Shown here one piece after another: positions 32,426-40,988 of a stretch of 64,000 nt of DNA. Each line of letters begins with the position of its first letter. The stretch's first letter is position 1. The notes beneath the pieces are model-generated. The model worked only from the letters and a program-made list of their open reading frames with translations. It searched no databases and had not been told where the DNA came from. Origin of the DNA: Paracoccus sp041927875 (GTDB lineage Bacteria > Pseudomonadota > Alphaproteobacteria > Rhodobacterales > Rhodobacteraceae); the NCBI RefSeq assembly GCF_041927875.1, contig NZ_JBHFHN010000011.1; one strand, 5' to 3'. Position numbers and translations under genes: made by a program.

Positions 32426-33208
32426 ATGACCACATTTCCGCGCAAGGACGATGGCAAGGGCTGGGCCTGGGGGCTGACGGGCGACGCGCCCGCGACCGTC
32501 TGGGAACGGTTCTCGCCTGCCTATGAGGCGCAGGCCAAGGATGTGCTGGACGCGCTGACCCGTCTGTTCGGGCGCGCCGACCTCGATTTCGCGGGCGGCC
32601 AGGATGGCGAGGCGGCCCTGGCGCTTGCCCCCTCGGGTCGGCTTTTGCTGCTGCTGCATCTGGAAAATCCCGAAACCGCCGAGCACCTGGCAAAGGCCCG
32701 CGCCGAAGGCCGCCTGGATGACGCCCTGCGCGCCCATCGCGCTGCCGATCAGGCCGAGGCGATCCGCCACGGCTATCAGCCCGATGACGAGGACCGGGCC
32801 GCCGACGCCCGCGCCGGCATCACCGATGCCGATCTGGCCGCCGCGTCGCAGGCACATGACGCGACCCCGGAGGCCGATGATGACGGCATCAGCTTCCCGC
32901 GCGAAGATGACGGCCTTGGCTGGGCCTGGGGCCTGTCCGGCGACACCCCGACCGAGGTCTGGGAACGCTTCTCGCCCGCCTATGAGGCCCAGGCCGAAGC
33001 CGTGCTGGCCGAGATTTCGGCGCAGGGCTGGCTGGCGGTGCTGGACTGGGCCGGCGAACAGGATGGCGAGGCCGCGATCGGCCTGACCGATGATGACCAC
33101 ATCGCGCTGATCCTGCATCTGGAAGACCCGGTCGAGGCGCGGCTGATCGAATCCGCCATCCGCGACGGCAGCTTGCCCGCACTGGTCCGCCAGGCCGCGC
33201 AGGGCTGA
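32426..33208 (+). CDS. Tandem-domain acidic protein of unknown function
   Basis: The 260-residue product consists of two copies of one domain joined by an acidic linker. Copy 1 begins FPRKDDGKGWAWGLTGDAP at residue 4 and copy 2 FPREDDGLGWAWGLSGDTP at about residue 154. Both continue TVWERFSPAYEAQA-like and end in a short strand LLLHLENPE or LILHLEDPV. The N-terminal MTT and lack of signal or membrane segment suggest the cytoplasm. The protein is acidic throughout. I do not recognise the family. It lies alone between uvrA and a bidirectional terminator. Confidence 0.75.
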   Translation: MTTFPRKDDGKGWAWGLTGDAPATVWERFSPAYEAQAKDVLDALTRLFGRADLDFAGGQDGEAALALAPSGRLLLLLHLENPETAEHLAKARAEGRLDDALRAHRAADQAEAIRHGYQPDDEDRAADARAGITDADLAAASQAHDATPEADDDGISFPREDDGLGWAWGLSGDTPTEVWERFSPAYEAQAEAVLAEISAQGWLAVLDWAGEQDGEAAIGLTDDDHIALILHLEDPVEARLIESAIRDGSLPALVRQAAQG

Positions 33209-33228
33209 CCCCCTCACCATCCCACCAA

Positions 33229-33254
33229 AAAGGGCGCCCCGCGGGACGCCCTTT
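33229..33254. terminator. Bidirectional terminator
   Basis: Arms AAAGGGCG (33229-33236) and CGCCCTTT (33247-33254); serves the tandem-domain gene and the convergent corrinoid-protein gene. The right arm runs into a relative of the dispersed repeat (33249-33273). Confidence 0.7.
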
Positions 33255-33315
33255 CTTCTTGGCCGAAATATCCTCCGGGGGTGCGGGGGTGCCCCCCCCG
33301 GCCGGGGGGGCGGGC

Positions 33316-34014
33316 CTAGCCCGCAAGCTGGTTGTGCTTGCGCGCCACGAACTGCTTGGCGGTCTCGACCGCAACCGCCGCATCGCGGCAATAGGCGTCG
33401 GCACCGATCGCGCGGCCGAACTCCTCATTCAAGGGAGCGCCGCCGACCAGCACGATGTAATCGTCGCGGATGCCCTGCTCCTTCAGCGCGTCGATCACCA
33501 CCTTCATATAGGGCATGGTCGTGGTCAGCAGCGCCGACATGCCGATGATGTCGGCCCCCTCGCGCTTGGCGGTGTCGATGTAATTCTCGACCGGGTTGTT
33601 GATGCCCAGATCGACGATTTCAAAGCCCGCGCCCTCCATCATCATCGCCACCAGGTTCTTGCCGATGTCGTGGATGTCGCCCTTGACGGTGCCGATCACC
33701 ATCTTGCCCATGCGCGGCGCGCCGGTTTCGGCCAGCAGCGGCTTCAGGATGGCCATGCCGCCCTTCATCGCATTGGCGGCCAGCAGCACCTCGGGGACGA
33801 ACAGGATGCCGTCGCGGAAATCCGCGCCCACGACCGTCATGCCCGCGACCAAGGCCTTGGTCAGCACGTCGTAGGGCGTCCAGCCGCGTTCCAGAAGGAT
33901 GTTCACACCCTCCTCGATCTCGTCCTTCAGGCCGTCGTAAAGGTCGTCCATCATCTGCGCGACCAGATCGTCGTCGTTCAGTTCGGAAAGGATGATGTCG
34001 TCGTCTTCGGCCAT
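33316..34014 (-). CDS. Corrinoid (B12-binding) methyltransferase protein
   Basis: This is a methyl-carrier protein with a helical cap (residues 10-90, LNDDDLVAQMMDDLYDGLKD) and a Rossmann-like cobalamin domain whose GTVKGDIHDIGKN holds the D-x-H-x-x-G lower-ligand His. It resembles the carriers of methylamine and methyltetrahydrofolate systems. No methyltransferase partner is adjacent; a methyltetrahydrofolate:corrinoid methyltransferase lies at the end of the window. The ATG at 34014 fits the family; a start at 34047 is possible. Confidence 0.88.
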   Translation of the reverse strand: MAEDDDIILSELNDDDLVAQMMDDLYDGLKDEIEEGVNILLERGWTPYDVLTKALVAGMTVVGADFRDGILFVPEVLLAANAMKGGMAILKPLLAETGAPRMGKMVIGTVKGDIHDIGKNLVAMMMEGAGFEIVDLGINNPVENYIDTAKREGADIIGMSALLTTTMPYMKVVIDALKEQGIRDDYIVLVGGAPLNEEFGRAIGADAYCRDAAVAVETAKQFVARKHNQLAG

Positions 34015-34148
34015 GGGATGCACCTGCGGTTGCCTTTGCCCATTCATGCCCTGAAATCAACGACCGGGCCAGAGCGATTGCGACATTCGCGCGCAGATTG
34101 GCGACCAAAATGCTGGCATTTGTTCCGCATTCGTTCTATTCTGGCGCG

Positions 34149-35234
34149 ATGAGCCTGCCGCCCCCCGATCCCAAGCTGCGCCTGAAGGCGCGCGGCGCCG
34201 CCGCCAACCCGGACGGCCGGTTCGAGCGTGAGCGCCGCGCGGCCGAACATGACGGCTGGGACATCCCCGAGGATGCGCGGCTGTTGCGCACCGAAATCAC
34301 GCTGGAAAACCCGCGCCGGATCATCACCCGCAACGACAGCCCGGATGTGCCGTTCGACCGCTCGATCAACCCCTATCGCGGCTGCGAACATGGCTGCATC
34401 TATTGCTTCGCGCGGCCCAGCCACAGCTATCTGGGGCTGTCGCCGGGCTTGGACTTTGAAACCCGGCTGACCGCCAAGCCGCAGGCCGCCGAACGGCTGG
34501 CGGCGGAATTGCGCGCGCCCAGCTACAAGGTCGCGGTGATGGCGATGGGCACCAATACCGACCCCTATCAGCCGATCGAGCGCGACCAGGCCATCACCCG
34601 CCGGATCCTGACGGTGCTGTCGGATTTCAACCATCCGGTCGCCATGGTGACGCGCGGCGCGACGATCCTGCGCGATCTGGATCTGTGGGCCAGCCTGGCG
34701 TCGCGCGGTCTGGCAACGGTCGGGGTCAGCATCACCACGCTGGATGCCGATCTCGCCCGCGCGCTGGAGCCGCGCGCCCCCAGCCCCGCCACCCGGCTGC
34801 GGATGATCCGCGATCTTGCCGGGGCAGGGGTGCCGGTGCGGGTGATGGCCGCGCCGATGATCCCGGTGCTGACCGCGCATGAACTGGAAGCCATCCTGAC
34901 CGCCGCGCGCGAGGCCGGGGCGACGGCGGCCAGCACGATCCCGATCCGCCTGCCGCATGAGGTCGCGCCGCTGTTTCGCGACTGGCTGGCCCGGCACCGC
35001 CCCGGCATGGCCGATCACGTCATGACCCGCATCAACGCGATCCGGGGCGGGCGCGACAATGATCCGCGCTTTGGCAGCCGGATGCGCGGCGAGGGGGTCG
35101 AGGCCGATCTGATGCGCGCCCGTTTCCAGATCGCCGCGCGCCGGCTGGGCTTTCCCGGCCACGCGCCCCTGCGCACCGACCTGTTCCGGGTGCCGCCCAT
35201 GCCCGGCGATCAGTTGGACCTGTTCGCCCGCTAA
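34149..35234 (+). CDS. Radical SAM protein, PA0069 family
   Basis: A radical SAM enzyme with the iron-sulfur motif in GCEHGCIYCFARPSHSYLGL (C-x3-C-x2-C). It resembles the spore photoproduct lyase-like PA0069 group, whose reaction is unknown. Other family blocks are INPYRGCEHG, MGTNTDPYQPIE and TIPIRLPHEVAPLF. The ATG at 34149 gives 361 residues; an upstream ATG (34098) is not supported by a ribosome site. It is divergent from the corrinoid gene. Confidence 0.88.
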   Translation: MSLPPPDPKLRLKARGAAANPDGRFERERRAAEHDGWDIPEDARLLRTEITLENPRRIITRNDSPDVPFDRSINPYRGCEHGCIYCFARPSHSYLGLSPGLDFETRLTAKPQAAERLAAELRAPSYKVAVMAMGTNTDPYQPIERDQAITRRILTVLSDFNHPVAMVTRGATILRDLDLWASLASRGLATVGVSITTLDADLARALEPRAPSPATRLRMIRDLAGAGVPVRVMAAPMIPVLTAHELEAILTAAREAGATAASTIPIRLPHEVAPLFRDWLARHRPGMADHVMTRINAIRGGRDNDPRFGSRMRGEGVEADLMRARFQIAARRLGFPGHAPLRTDLFRVPPMPGDQLDLFAR

Positions 35235-35311
35235 GCGCCGGCGACAGGTGACGCCCACGGTTGACGCAGGCCGCGCGGCATGGCAACCGCAGGGCAACAA
35301 GGATGGCTGAC

Positions 35312-37057
35312 ATGAACCTGTTTTCCGACATTCGCGCCCTGGTGACGGGCGCATTGGACCAGATGGTTGCCGAAGGCGCGCTGCCGCAAGGCCTGGATTT
35401 CACCGCCGTCGCGGTCGAGCCGCCGCGCGATCCGGCGCATGGCGACATGGCCACCAATGCCGCGATGGTGCTGGCCAAGCCCGCAGGCGCCAACCCGCGC
35501 GCCATTGCCGATGCACTGGTCGCGCATCTGGCAGCCGACCCGCGCATCGCCGGTGCCGAGGTCGCGGGGCCGGGCTTCATCAACCTGCGTCTGCGCGATG
35601 ACGCCTGGTCGGGCGTGATCCGCGCCGCGCTGTCGCAGGGCCGGGATTTCGGCCGGTCCGACATGGGCGCGGGCAAGCGGGTCAACGTCGAATATGTCAG
35701 CGCCAACCCGACCGGCCCGATGCATGTGGGCCATACCCGTGGCGCGGTTTTCGGCGATGCGCTTGCCAGCCTCTTGGACTTCGCGGGCCATGACGTGACG
35801 CGCGAATACTATATCAACGACGGCGGCGCGCAGGTCGATGTGCTGGCGCGGTCCGCCTATGAACGCTACCGCGAGGCGAACGGGCTGGAACCCCAGATCG
35901 CCGAGGGGCTTTACCCCGGCGACTATCTGATCCCGGTCGGGCAGGCGCTGAAGGACCGCTTCGGCGACAGCCTGATCGACCAGCCGGAATCTGTCTGGCT
36001 GGCGGAGATCCGCCAGATCGCGACCGACGCGATGATGGCGATGATCCGCGACGACCTGGCGCTGCTGGGCGTGAAAATGGACGTCTATTCATCGGAAAAG
36101 GCGCTTTACGGCACCGGCCGGATCGAGGATGCCATCACCCGCCTGCGCGGCATGGATCTGATCTATGAAGGCGTGCTGGAACCGCCGAAAGGCAAGCTGC
36201 CCGAGGATTGGGAGGAACGCGAACAGACGCTGTTCCGCTCGACCGCGCATGGCGACGATCAGGACCGCCCGGTGCAGAAGTCTGACGGGTCGTGGACCTA
36301 TTTCGCGCCCGACATCGCCTATCACTGGGACAAGATCGACCGTGGCTTTGACCAGTTGATCGACGTGTTCGGGGCCGATCACGGCGGTTACGTCAAGCGC
36401 ATGAAGGCCGCCGTCAGCGCGCTGTCGGATGGCCGCGTGCCGCTGGATGTCAAGCTGATCCAGCTTGTGAAGCTGTTCAAGAATGGCGAACCCTTCAAGA
36501 TGTCGAAACGCGCGGGCACCTTTGTCACGCTGCGCGATGTGGTCGACATGGCCGGGGCCGATGTGACCCGCTTCATCATGCTGACGCGCAAGAATGATGC
36601 GGCGCTGGATTTCGACTTCGACAAGGTGCTGGAACAGTCCAAGGACAATCCGGTGTTCTATGTGCAATACGCCCATGCGCGCGTGGCCTCGGTGCTGCGC
36701 AAGGCGCGCGACGCCGGGATCGCTGTCGATGACACGACGCTGGCGGGGGCTGACCTGTCGGGCCTGACCCATCCGGCCGAACTGACGCTGGCACGCAAGA
36801 TCGCCGAATGGCCGCGTCTGGTCGAGATCGCGGCCCGCGCGCATGAGCCGCACCGCATCGCCTTTTACCTATATGAACTGGCCTCGGATCTGCACGGGTT
36901 GTGGAACCGTGGCCATGACGAACCCGCCCTTCGCTTTGTGCAAGAGGGCAACACCCCGGCCACCCAGTCGAAAATCGCACTGGCGCGTGCCACGGGCGTT
37001 GTCATTTCGGCGGGATTGGGTATCTTGGGCGTGACTCCGGCCGAAGAGATGCGCTGA
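35312..37057 (+). CDS. argS: Arginyl-tRNA synthetase
   Basis: ArgS charges tRNA-Arg. Class I signatures are ANPTGPMHVGHTRG (HIGH) and FKMSKRAGTFV (KMSKS-like). The N-terminal add-1 domain (MNLFSDIRALVTGALDQM) and the DALR anticodon domain at the C-terminal are present; 581 residues is normal. ATGs at 35303 and 35312 share one ribosome site; the second matches the family start. It opens the argS-SPOR-nagZ-scpA-scpB run. Confidence 0.95.
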   Translation: MNLFSDIRALVTGALDQMVAEGALPQGLDFTAVAVEPPRDPAHGDMATNAAMVLAKPAGANPRAIADALVAHLAADPRIAGAEVAGPGFINLRLRDDAWSGVIRAALSQGRDFGRSDMGAGKRVNVEYVSANPTGPMHVGHTRGAVFGDALASLLDFAGHDVTREYYINDGGAQVDVLARSAYERYREANGLEPQIAEGLYPGDYLIPVGQALKDRFGDSLIDQPESVWLAEIRQIATDAMMAMIRDDLALLGVKMDVYSSEKALYGTGRIEDAITRLRGMDLIYEGVLEPPKGKLPEDWEEREQTLFRSTAHGDDQDRPVQKSDGSWTYFAPDIAYHWDKIDRGFDQLIDVFGADHGGYVKRMKAAVSALSDGRVPLDVKLIQLVKLFKNGEPFKMSKRAGTFVTLRDVVDMAGADVTRFIMLTRKNDAALDFDFDKVLEQSKDNPVFYVQYAHARVASVLRKARDAGIAVDDTTLAGADLSGLTHPAELTLARKIAEWPRLVEIAARAHEPHRIAFYLYELASDLHGLWNRGHDEPALRFVQEGNTPATQSKIALARATGVVISAGLGILGVTPAEEMR

Positions 37058-37132
37058 CAAGGCCACCGCCGGGGACACGAGCAGGAACCCTTCGGGACAG
37101 ACAACCGGGACCAACCCGGCGATGAGGCAGGT

Positions 37133-38197
37133 ATGGCAGTTCTTGATTTTCGCGGTGGCGGCGACGACCGTGGCTTTTCGCTGGCCGAACGGATGACCGG
37201 GCGCGTGTCGCGCATGGTCAATCTGGTGGGGGCGGTGACCTCGGTTCTGCTGATCCTCGCGCTTGCGGTCTGGGGTTACCGGCTGGTGATGCGCGATGTG
37301 ACCGGCATTCCCGTCGTCAAGGCGCTGGAAGGCCCGGCGCGCACGGCACCCGATGATCCGGGCGGCACGCTGGCGCGCCATACCGGGCTGGCGGTGAATG
37401 CCGTCTCTGCCGATGCGCCGGTCGCGCCCGCCAATGACCCGCTGGTGCTGGCCCCCGCGCCGACTGCCCTGGCCGAGACCGACGCGACGATGGGCAGCAT
37501 GGGCGCGACCGCCCGTGCGCCCAGCAACCCCACCCCCGAATCCGTGCTGCTGCCCCCCGAGGAGGCGCCGCGCCCGCTGACCGATGCCGAGATCGCGGCC
37601 CGCATGGCCGTGGCCCCGACCGATGGCCTGCCGCCCGCCGAGGAGGCGCCGGTGACCGAAGCCGTGGTGGCGACCGCCCCCCCGACCGAGGCCGAAGCCG
37701 CCGCCGAGGCCGAGGCCGCCGCAGCCCCCGCACCCGATCGCAGCGCCACCGATGCCGCGGTGATCGCCGCCATGTCGACCCCGCGCCCCGCGCCGCGCCC
37801 GGCCAACCGCCCGGCGGTCGCGCGTGACGGCGTGGTGCTGGCCTCCAATACCGCTGCCGCGACCGCGCCCACCCCGGCCCCGGCCGTGCGCGCCGAGGCA
37901 AAGCCAGCCGAGGCCGCGCCCGCGCCGAAAGCCGCCGCGCCGGCATCGGGCACCCAACTGGCCCAGATCGGCGCCTTCGACAACGAAGACCAGGCCCGCA
38001 AGCAATGGGCGCGCGTCAGCGCCAAATACGGCGGGCTGATGGCCGGGAAAGAACCCGTCCTGCAAACCACCACCGTCAATGGCCGCAACTTCGTGCGCCT
38101 GCGCGTGACCGGTTTCGGTGACAGCGCCGAGGCCCGGAAGTTCTGTTCGGAACTGTCGGCGGGCGGCACCGACTGCATCCTCGCCAAGGCGAAGTGA
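37133..38197 (+). CDS. SPOR-domain inner-membrane protein
   Basis: A cytoplasmic segment of about 30 residues is followed by one transmembrane helix (LVGAVTSVLLILALAVWGY), a long Pro/Ala-rich periplasmic linker (residues 65-275) and a C-terminal SPOR domain (AQIGAFDNEDQARKQWARVS ... FVRLRVTGFGDSAEARKFC). SPOR domains bind denuded peptidoglycan at division sites. Together with nagZ directly downstream (one-base gap) this points to cell-wall turnover during division. Confidence 0.88.
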   Translation: MAVLDFRGGGDDRGFSLAERMTGRVSRMVNLVGAVTSVLLILALAVWGYRLVMRDVTGIPVVKALEGPARTAPDDPGGTLARHTGLAVNAVSADAPVAPANDPLVLAPAPTALAETDATMGSMGATARAPSNPTPESVLLPPEEAPRPLTDAEIAARMAVAPTDGLPPAEEAPVTEAVVATAPPTEAEAAAEAEAAAAPAPDRSATDAAVIAAMSTPRPAPRPANRPAVARDGVVLASNTAAATAPTPAPAVRAEAKPAEAAPAPKAAAPASGTQLAQIGAFDNEDQARKQWARVSAKYGGLMAGKEPVLQTTTVNGRNFVRLRVTGFGDSAEARKFCSELSAGGTDCILAKAK

Positions 38198-38198
38198 C

Positions 38199-39188
38199 AT
38201 GGCGGGCGCGGCGATCCTGGGGCTGCAGGCGCTGCGCCCGACCCGTGACGAGGCGCGGCTGTTTGCGGATGCCGACCCTTTCGGCTTCATCCTGTTTGCC
38301 CGCAATATCGACACGCCCGATCAGGTCCGTGCGCTCTGTGCCGATCTGCGCGATGCGGTCGGGCGCGACGCGCCGATCCTGATCGATCAAGAGGGGGGGC
38401 GCGTCCAGCGCCTGCGCGCGCCGCAATGGCGCGAATGGTTGCCGCCGCTGGCTCAGGTAGAAAGCTGCGCCGATCCGCAGGCGATGTGGCTGCGCTATCG
38501 GCTGATCGCGGCGGAGCTGCGCGATCTTGGGATCGATACCAACTGCGCGCCGACGCTGGATCTGGCCGGGCCGGACACCCATCCGTTCCTGCGTAACCGC
38601 TGCTTTGGGTCAGACCCCGCCACGGTGATCGCGCAGGGCCGCGCCTGCGCCAAGGGGCTGCTGGCGGGCGGCGTTCTTCCGGTGATGAAGCACATGCCTG
38701 GCCATGGCCGCGCGGTGACCGACAGCCACATGTCGCTGCCCACCGTCACCGCCGATCTGGACGCGCTGACGGATGCCGACTTCGCCCCCTTCGCCGCCTT
38801 GGCCGATCTGCCGATGGGCATGACGGCCCATATCCGCTTTGCCGCGATCGACGATGCGCCCGCCACCCAGTCGCCGACGCTGATCGGGCTGATCCGCGAC
38901 CGCATCGGCTTTGACGGCCTCTTGATGTCGGATGATCTGTCGATGGAGGCGCTGAGCGGCACGGTCGGGCAGCGCGCGGCGGCCTCGGTCGCGGCGGGTT
39001 GCGATGTGGCGCTGTATGGCAAGGGCGAATTTGCGGATTCCGTCGCCGTCGCCAATGCGGCGGGCAGCCTGTCGGGCGATGCCCTGCGGCGCGCCGATCA
39101 GGCCCTGGCGGCCCGCATGGATCCCGAACCGGTTGACTTGGCCGATCTGGCCGCCCAATTTGCGGACCGGATGCAACCGGGGGCGTAA
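38199..39188 (+). CDS. nagZ: Beta-N-acetylhexosaminidase
   Basis: NagZ removes N-acetylglucosamine from anhydromuropeptides in peptidoglycan recycling. Glycoside hydrolase family 3 features: ILIDQEGGRVQRLRAP, the KHMPGHGRAVTDSH active-site loop with its His, and MSDDLSMEAL with the nucleophilic Asp. The ATG one base after the SPOR stop gives 329 residues. The stop overlaps the scpA start by one base (TAATG). Confidence 0.93.
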   Translation: MAGAAILGLQALRPTRDEARLFADADPFGFILFARNIDTPDQVRALCADLRDAVGRDAPILIDQEGGRVQRLRAPQWREWLPPLAQVESCADPQAMWLRYRLIAAELRDLGIDTNCAPTLDLAGPDTHPFLRNRCFGSDPATVIAQGRACAKGLLAGGVLPVMKHMPGHGRAVTDSHMSLPTVTADLDALTDADFAPFAALADLPMGMTAHIRFAAIDDAPATQSPTLIGLIRDRIGFDGLLMSDDLSMEALSGTVGQRAAASVAAGCDVALYGKGEFADSVAVANAAGSLSGDALRRADQALAARMDPEPVDLADLAAQFADRMQPGA

Positions 39189-39970
39189 TGGCCGATCTGT
39201 TCGAGGAGGACCGCCGCGAGGCGGTCTCGGCCCGGCTTGAGGCCGAGGCGCTGATCGTCGATGTCGACGGTTTTGAAGGCCCGCTGGACCTGCTCTTGAC
39301 CCTCTCGCGCGTGCAAAAGGTCGATCTGCGGCGGGTCTCGATCCTGCAACTGGCCGAACAATATCTGACCTTTGTCGAACGCGCCCGCGCGCTGCGCATC
39401 GAACTGGCCGCCGATTATCTGGTGATGGCGGCGTGGCTGGCCTATCTGAAATCGCGCCTGCTGCTGCCCCCCGACCCCGAGGCCGAAGGCCCGTCCGCCG
39501 AGGATCTGGCCGCGCATCTGGCCTTCCAGCTGGAACGGCTCGCCGCCATGCGCGAGGCTGCGGCCCGGCTGATGAACCGCCCGCGGCTGGGCCAGGACCG
39601 CTTTCCGCGCGGCATTCCCGAAGGGGTCGAGCGGGTGCGCAGCGTCCGTTGGGGCGCCAGCCTCTTGGACCTGATGCAGGCCTATGCCCGCATCCGCACC
39701 CGCGACGATTTCCGCCCCTATGCCTTTGATCGCCGCGACGTGCTGAGCATGGAACAGGCGCTGGAACGGATGCGCGGCATGTTGGGCACCGCCGCCGGTT
39801 GGCTTGACCTGTCGGCCTGGCTGCCCGAGGGCTGGCTGATGGACCCCGCGCGCCGGCGATCCGCGACGGCGGCGACCTTTGCGGCCTCGCTGGAAATGGT
39901 CAAGCAGGGCCAGATCGACATTCGCCAATCCGACACTTTCGCCCCCATCTCGATCCGGGCCAGACAATGA
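39188..39970 (+). CDS. scpA: Segregation and condensation protein A
   Basis: ScpA is the kleisin that bridges SMC heads in bacterial condensin. The N-terminal kleisin helix region reads VDGFEGPLDLLLTLSRVQKV, then LAADYLVMAAWLAYLKSRLL; the winged-helix C-terminal part is RSATAATFAASLEMVKQGQI. The 260 residues fit. It overlaps nagZ by one base and scpB by four. Confidence 0.93.
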   Translation: MADLFEEDRREAVSARLEAEALIVDVDGFEGPLDLLLTLSRVQKVDLRRVSILQLAEQYLTFVERARALRIELAADYLVMAAWLAYLKSRLLLPPDPEAEGPSAEDLAAHLAFQLERLAAMREAAARLMNRPRLGQDRFPRGIPEGVERVRSVRWGASLLDLMQAYARIRTRDDFRPYAFDRRDVLSMEQALERMRGMLGTAAGWLDLSAWLPEGWLMDPARRRSATAATFAASLEMVKQGQIDIRQSDTFAPISIRARQ

Positions 39971-40623
39971 CCGATGACCTGACCGAAGACGCCCCGCTGT
40001 TCCCGACCCCGCCCCTGGCCGAACAGGAGCGCATGGTCGAAGCGATGCTGTTTGCCAGTGCCGAACCGGTGACGCTGGCCGACATGGCCGCGCGGATGCC
40101 GCATGGCTGCGACCCGGCTGCCGCGCTTGCCACGCTGACCCGCCGCTATGACGGGCGCGGCGTGCAGATCGCGCGGGTGGGCGACGCTTACGCCCTGCGC
40201 ACCGCCCCCGACCTTGGCTTTCTGATGCGGCGCGAGGTGAGCGAGCAGCGCAAGCTGTCACGCGCCGCGATCGAGACGCTGGCCATCATCGCCTATCACC
40301 AGCCCGTCACCCGCGCCGAGATCGAAGAGATCCGCGGCGTGCAGGTGTCGCGCGGCACCATCGATCAGCTTCTGGAACTGGAATGGATCCGGCTGGGACG
40401 GCGGCGGATGACGCCCGGCCGCCCCGTCACCTTTGTCGTGACCGAGGGCTTTCTGGACCATTTCGGCCTGGAAACCGCCCGCGACCTGCCCGGCATCAAG
40501 GAATTGCGCGCGGCGGGCCTTTTGGACAGCCGCCGCCTGGGCGATGATGGCGAGGATGCCGAGGCGGGTGAAACCGAAACTGGCCAGCCCGAGTTGTTCG
40601 ACAGCGAAGGAGGTGGCGAATGA
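39967..40623 (+). CDS. scpB: Segregation and condensation protein B
   Basis: ScpB is the KITE subunit of SMC-ScpAB, two winged-helix domains. Conserved blocks are MVEAMLFASAEPVTLADMAA, LSRAAIETLAIIAYHQPVTR and EIEEIRGVQVSRGTIDQLLE. Start overlaps scpA (ATGA). A Gly/Glu-rich C-terminal tail of about 30 residues is not conserved. It overlaps the following small gene by four bases. Confidence 0.93.
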   Translation: MTDDLTEDAPLFPTPPLAEQERMVEAMLFASAEPVTLADMAARMPHGCDPAAALATLTRRYDGRGVQIARVGDAYALRTAPDLGFLMRREVSEQRKLSRAAIETLAIIAYHQPVTRAEIEEIRGVQVSRGTIDQLLELEWIRLGRRRMTPGRPVTFVVTEGFLDHFGLETARDLPGIKELRAAGLLDSRRLGDDGEDAEAGETETGQPELFDSEGGGE

Positions 40624-40844
40624 ACAGCAATCAACTGATGCGGATGCTGTCGCGCATGGCGATGGCCAGCCTGATGTCGGTCGGCATTCCCCGGCTGGTC
40701 GATTGGTGGGCGCGCCGGTCGAACCCCGACCGCGACCCGAACCGCCCGCTGACCCCCGAGGAACAGAAACGCGCCGCCGATGCGCAGGTGATGGCCAAGC
40801 GCGCCCGCGACATTGCCCGGCTGACCCGGCGGCTGGGTCGCTAA
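40620..40844 (+). CDS. Small basic protein of unknown function coupled to scpB
   Basis: The 74-residue product has an amphipathic or membrane-touching helix at the start (QLMRMLSRMAMASLMSVGIP) and a very basic end (KRARDIARLTRRLGR). It overlaps scpB by four bases and AGGAGGTGGCGA in the end of scpB is its ribosome site, so it is almost certainly translated. In many relatives the scpAB genes are followed by tatABC; here they are not. No function can be assigned. Confidence 0.7.
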   Translation: MNSNQLMRMLSRMAMASLMSVGIPRLVDWWARRSNPDRDPNRPLTPEEQKRAADAQVMAKRARDIARLTRRLGR

Positions 40845-40988
40845 GCGGCGGCGCGCAACCGGCAGACGAATTGACGCAGGCCCCGTTTTCGGCTAGGGGC
40901 GGTGCAGCCTGCATCCGGCAGGCACAGGCGGGGCGCCCGATTTCGCGTCCCATGACCGGGCGGCACCCGCCCCCTTCTCTGGACGCTG

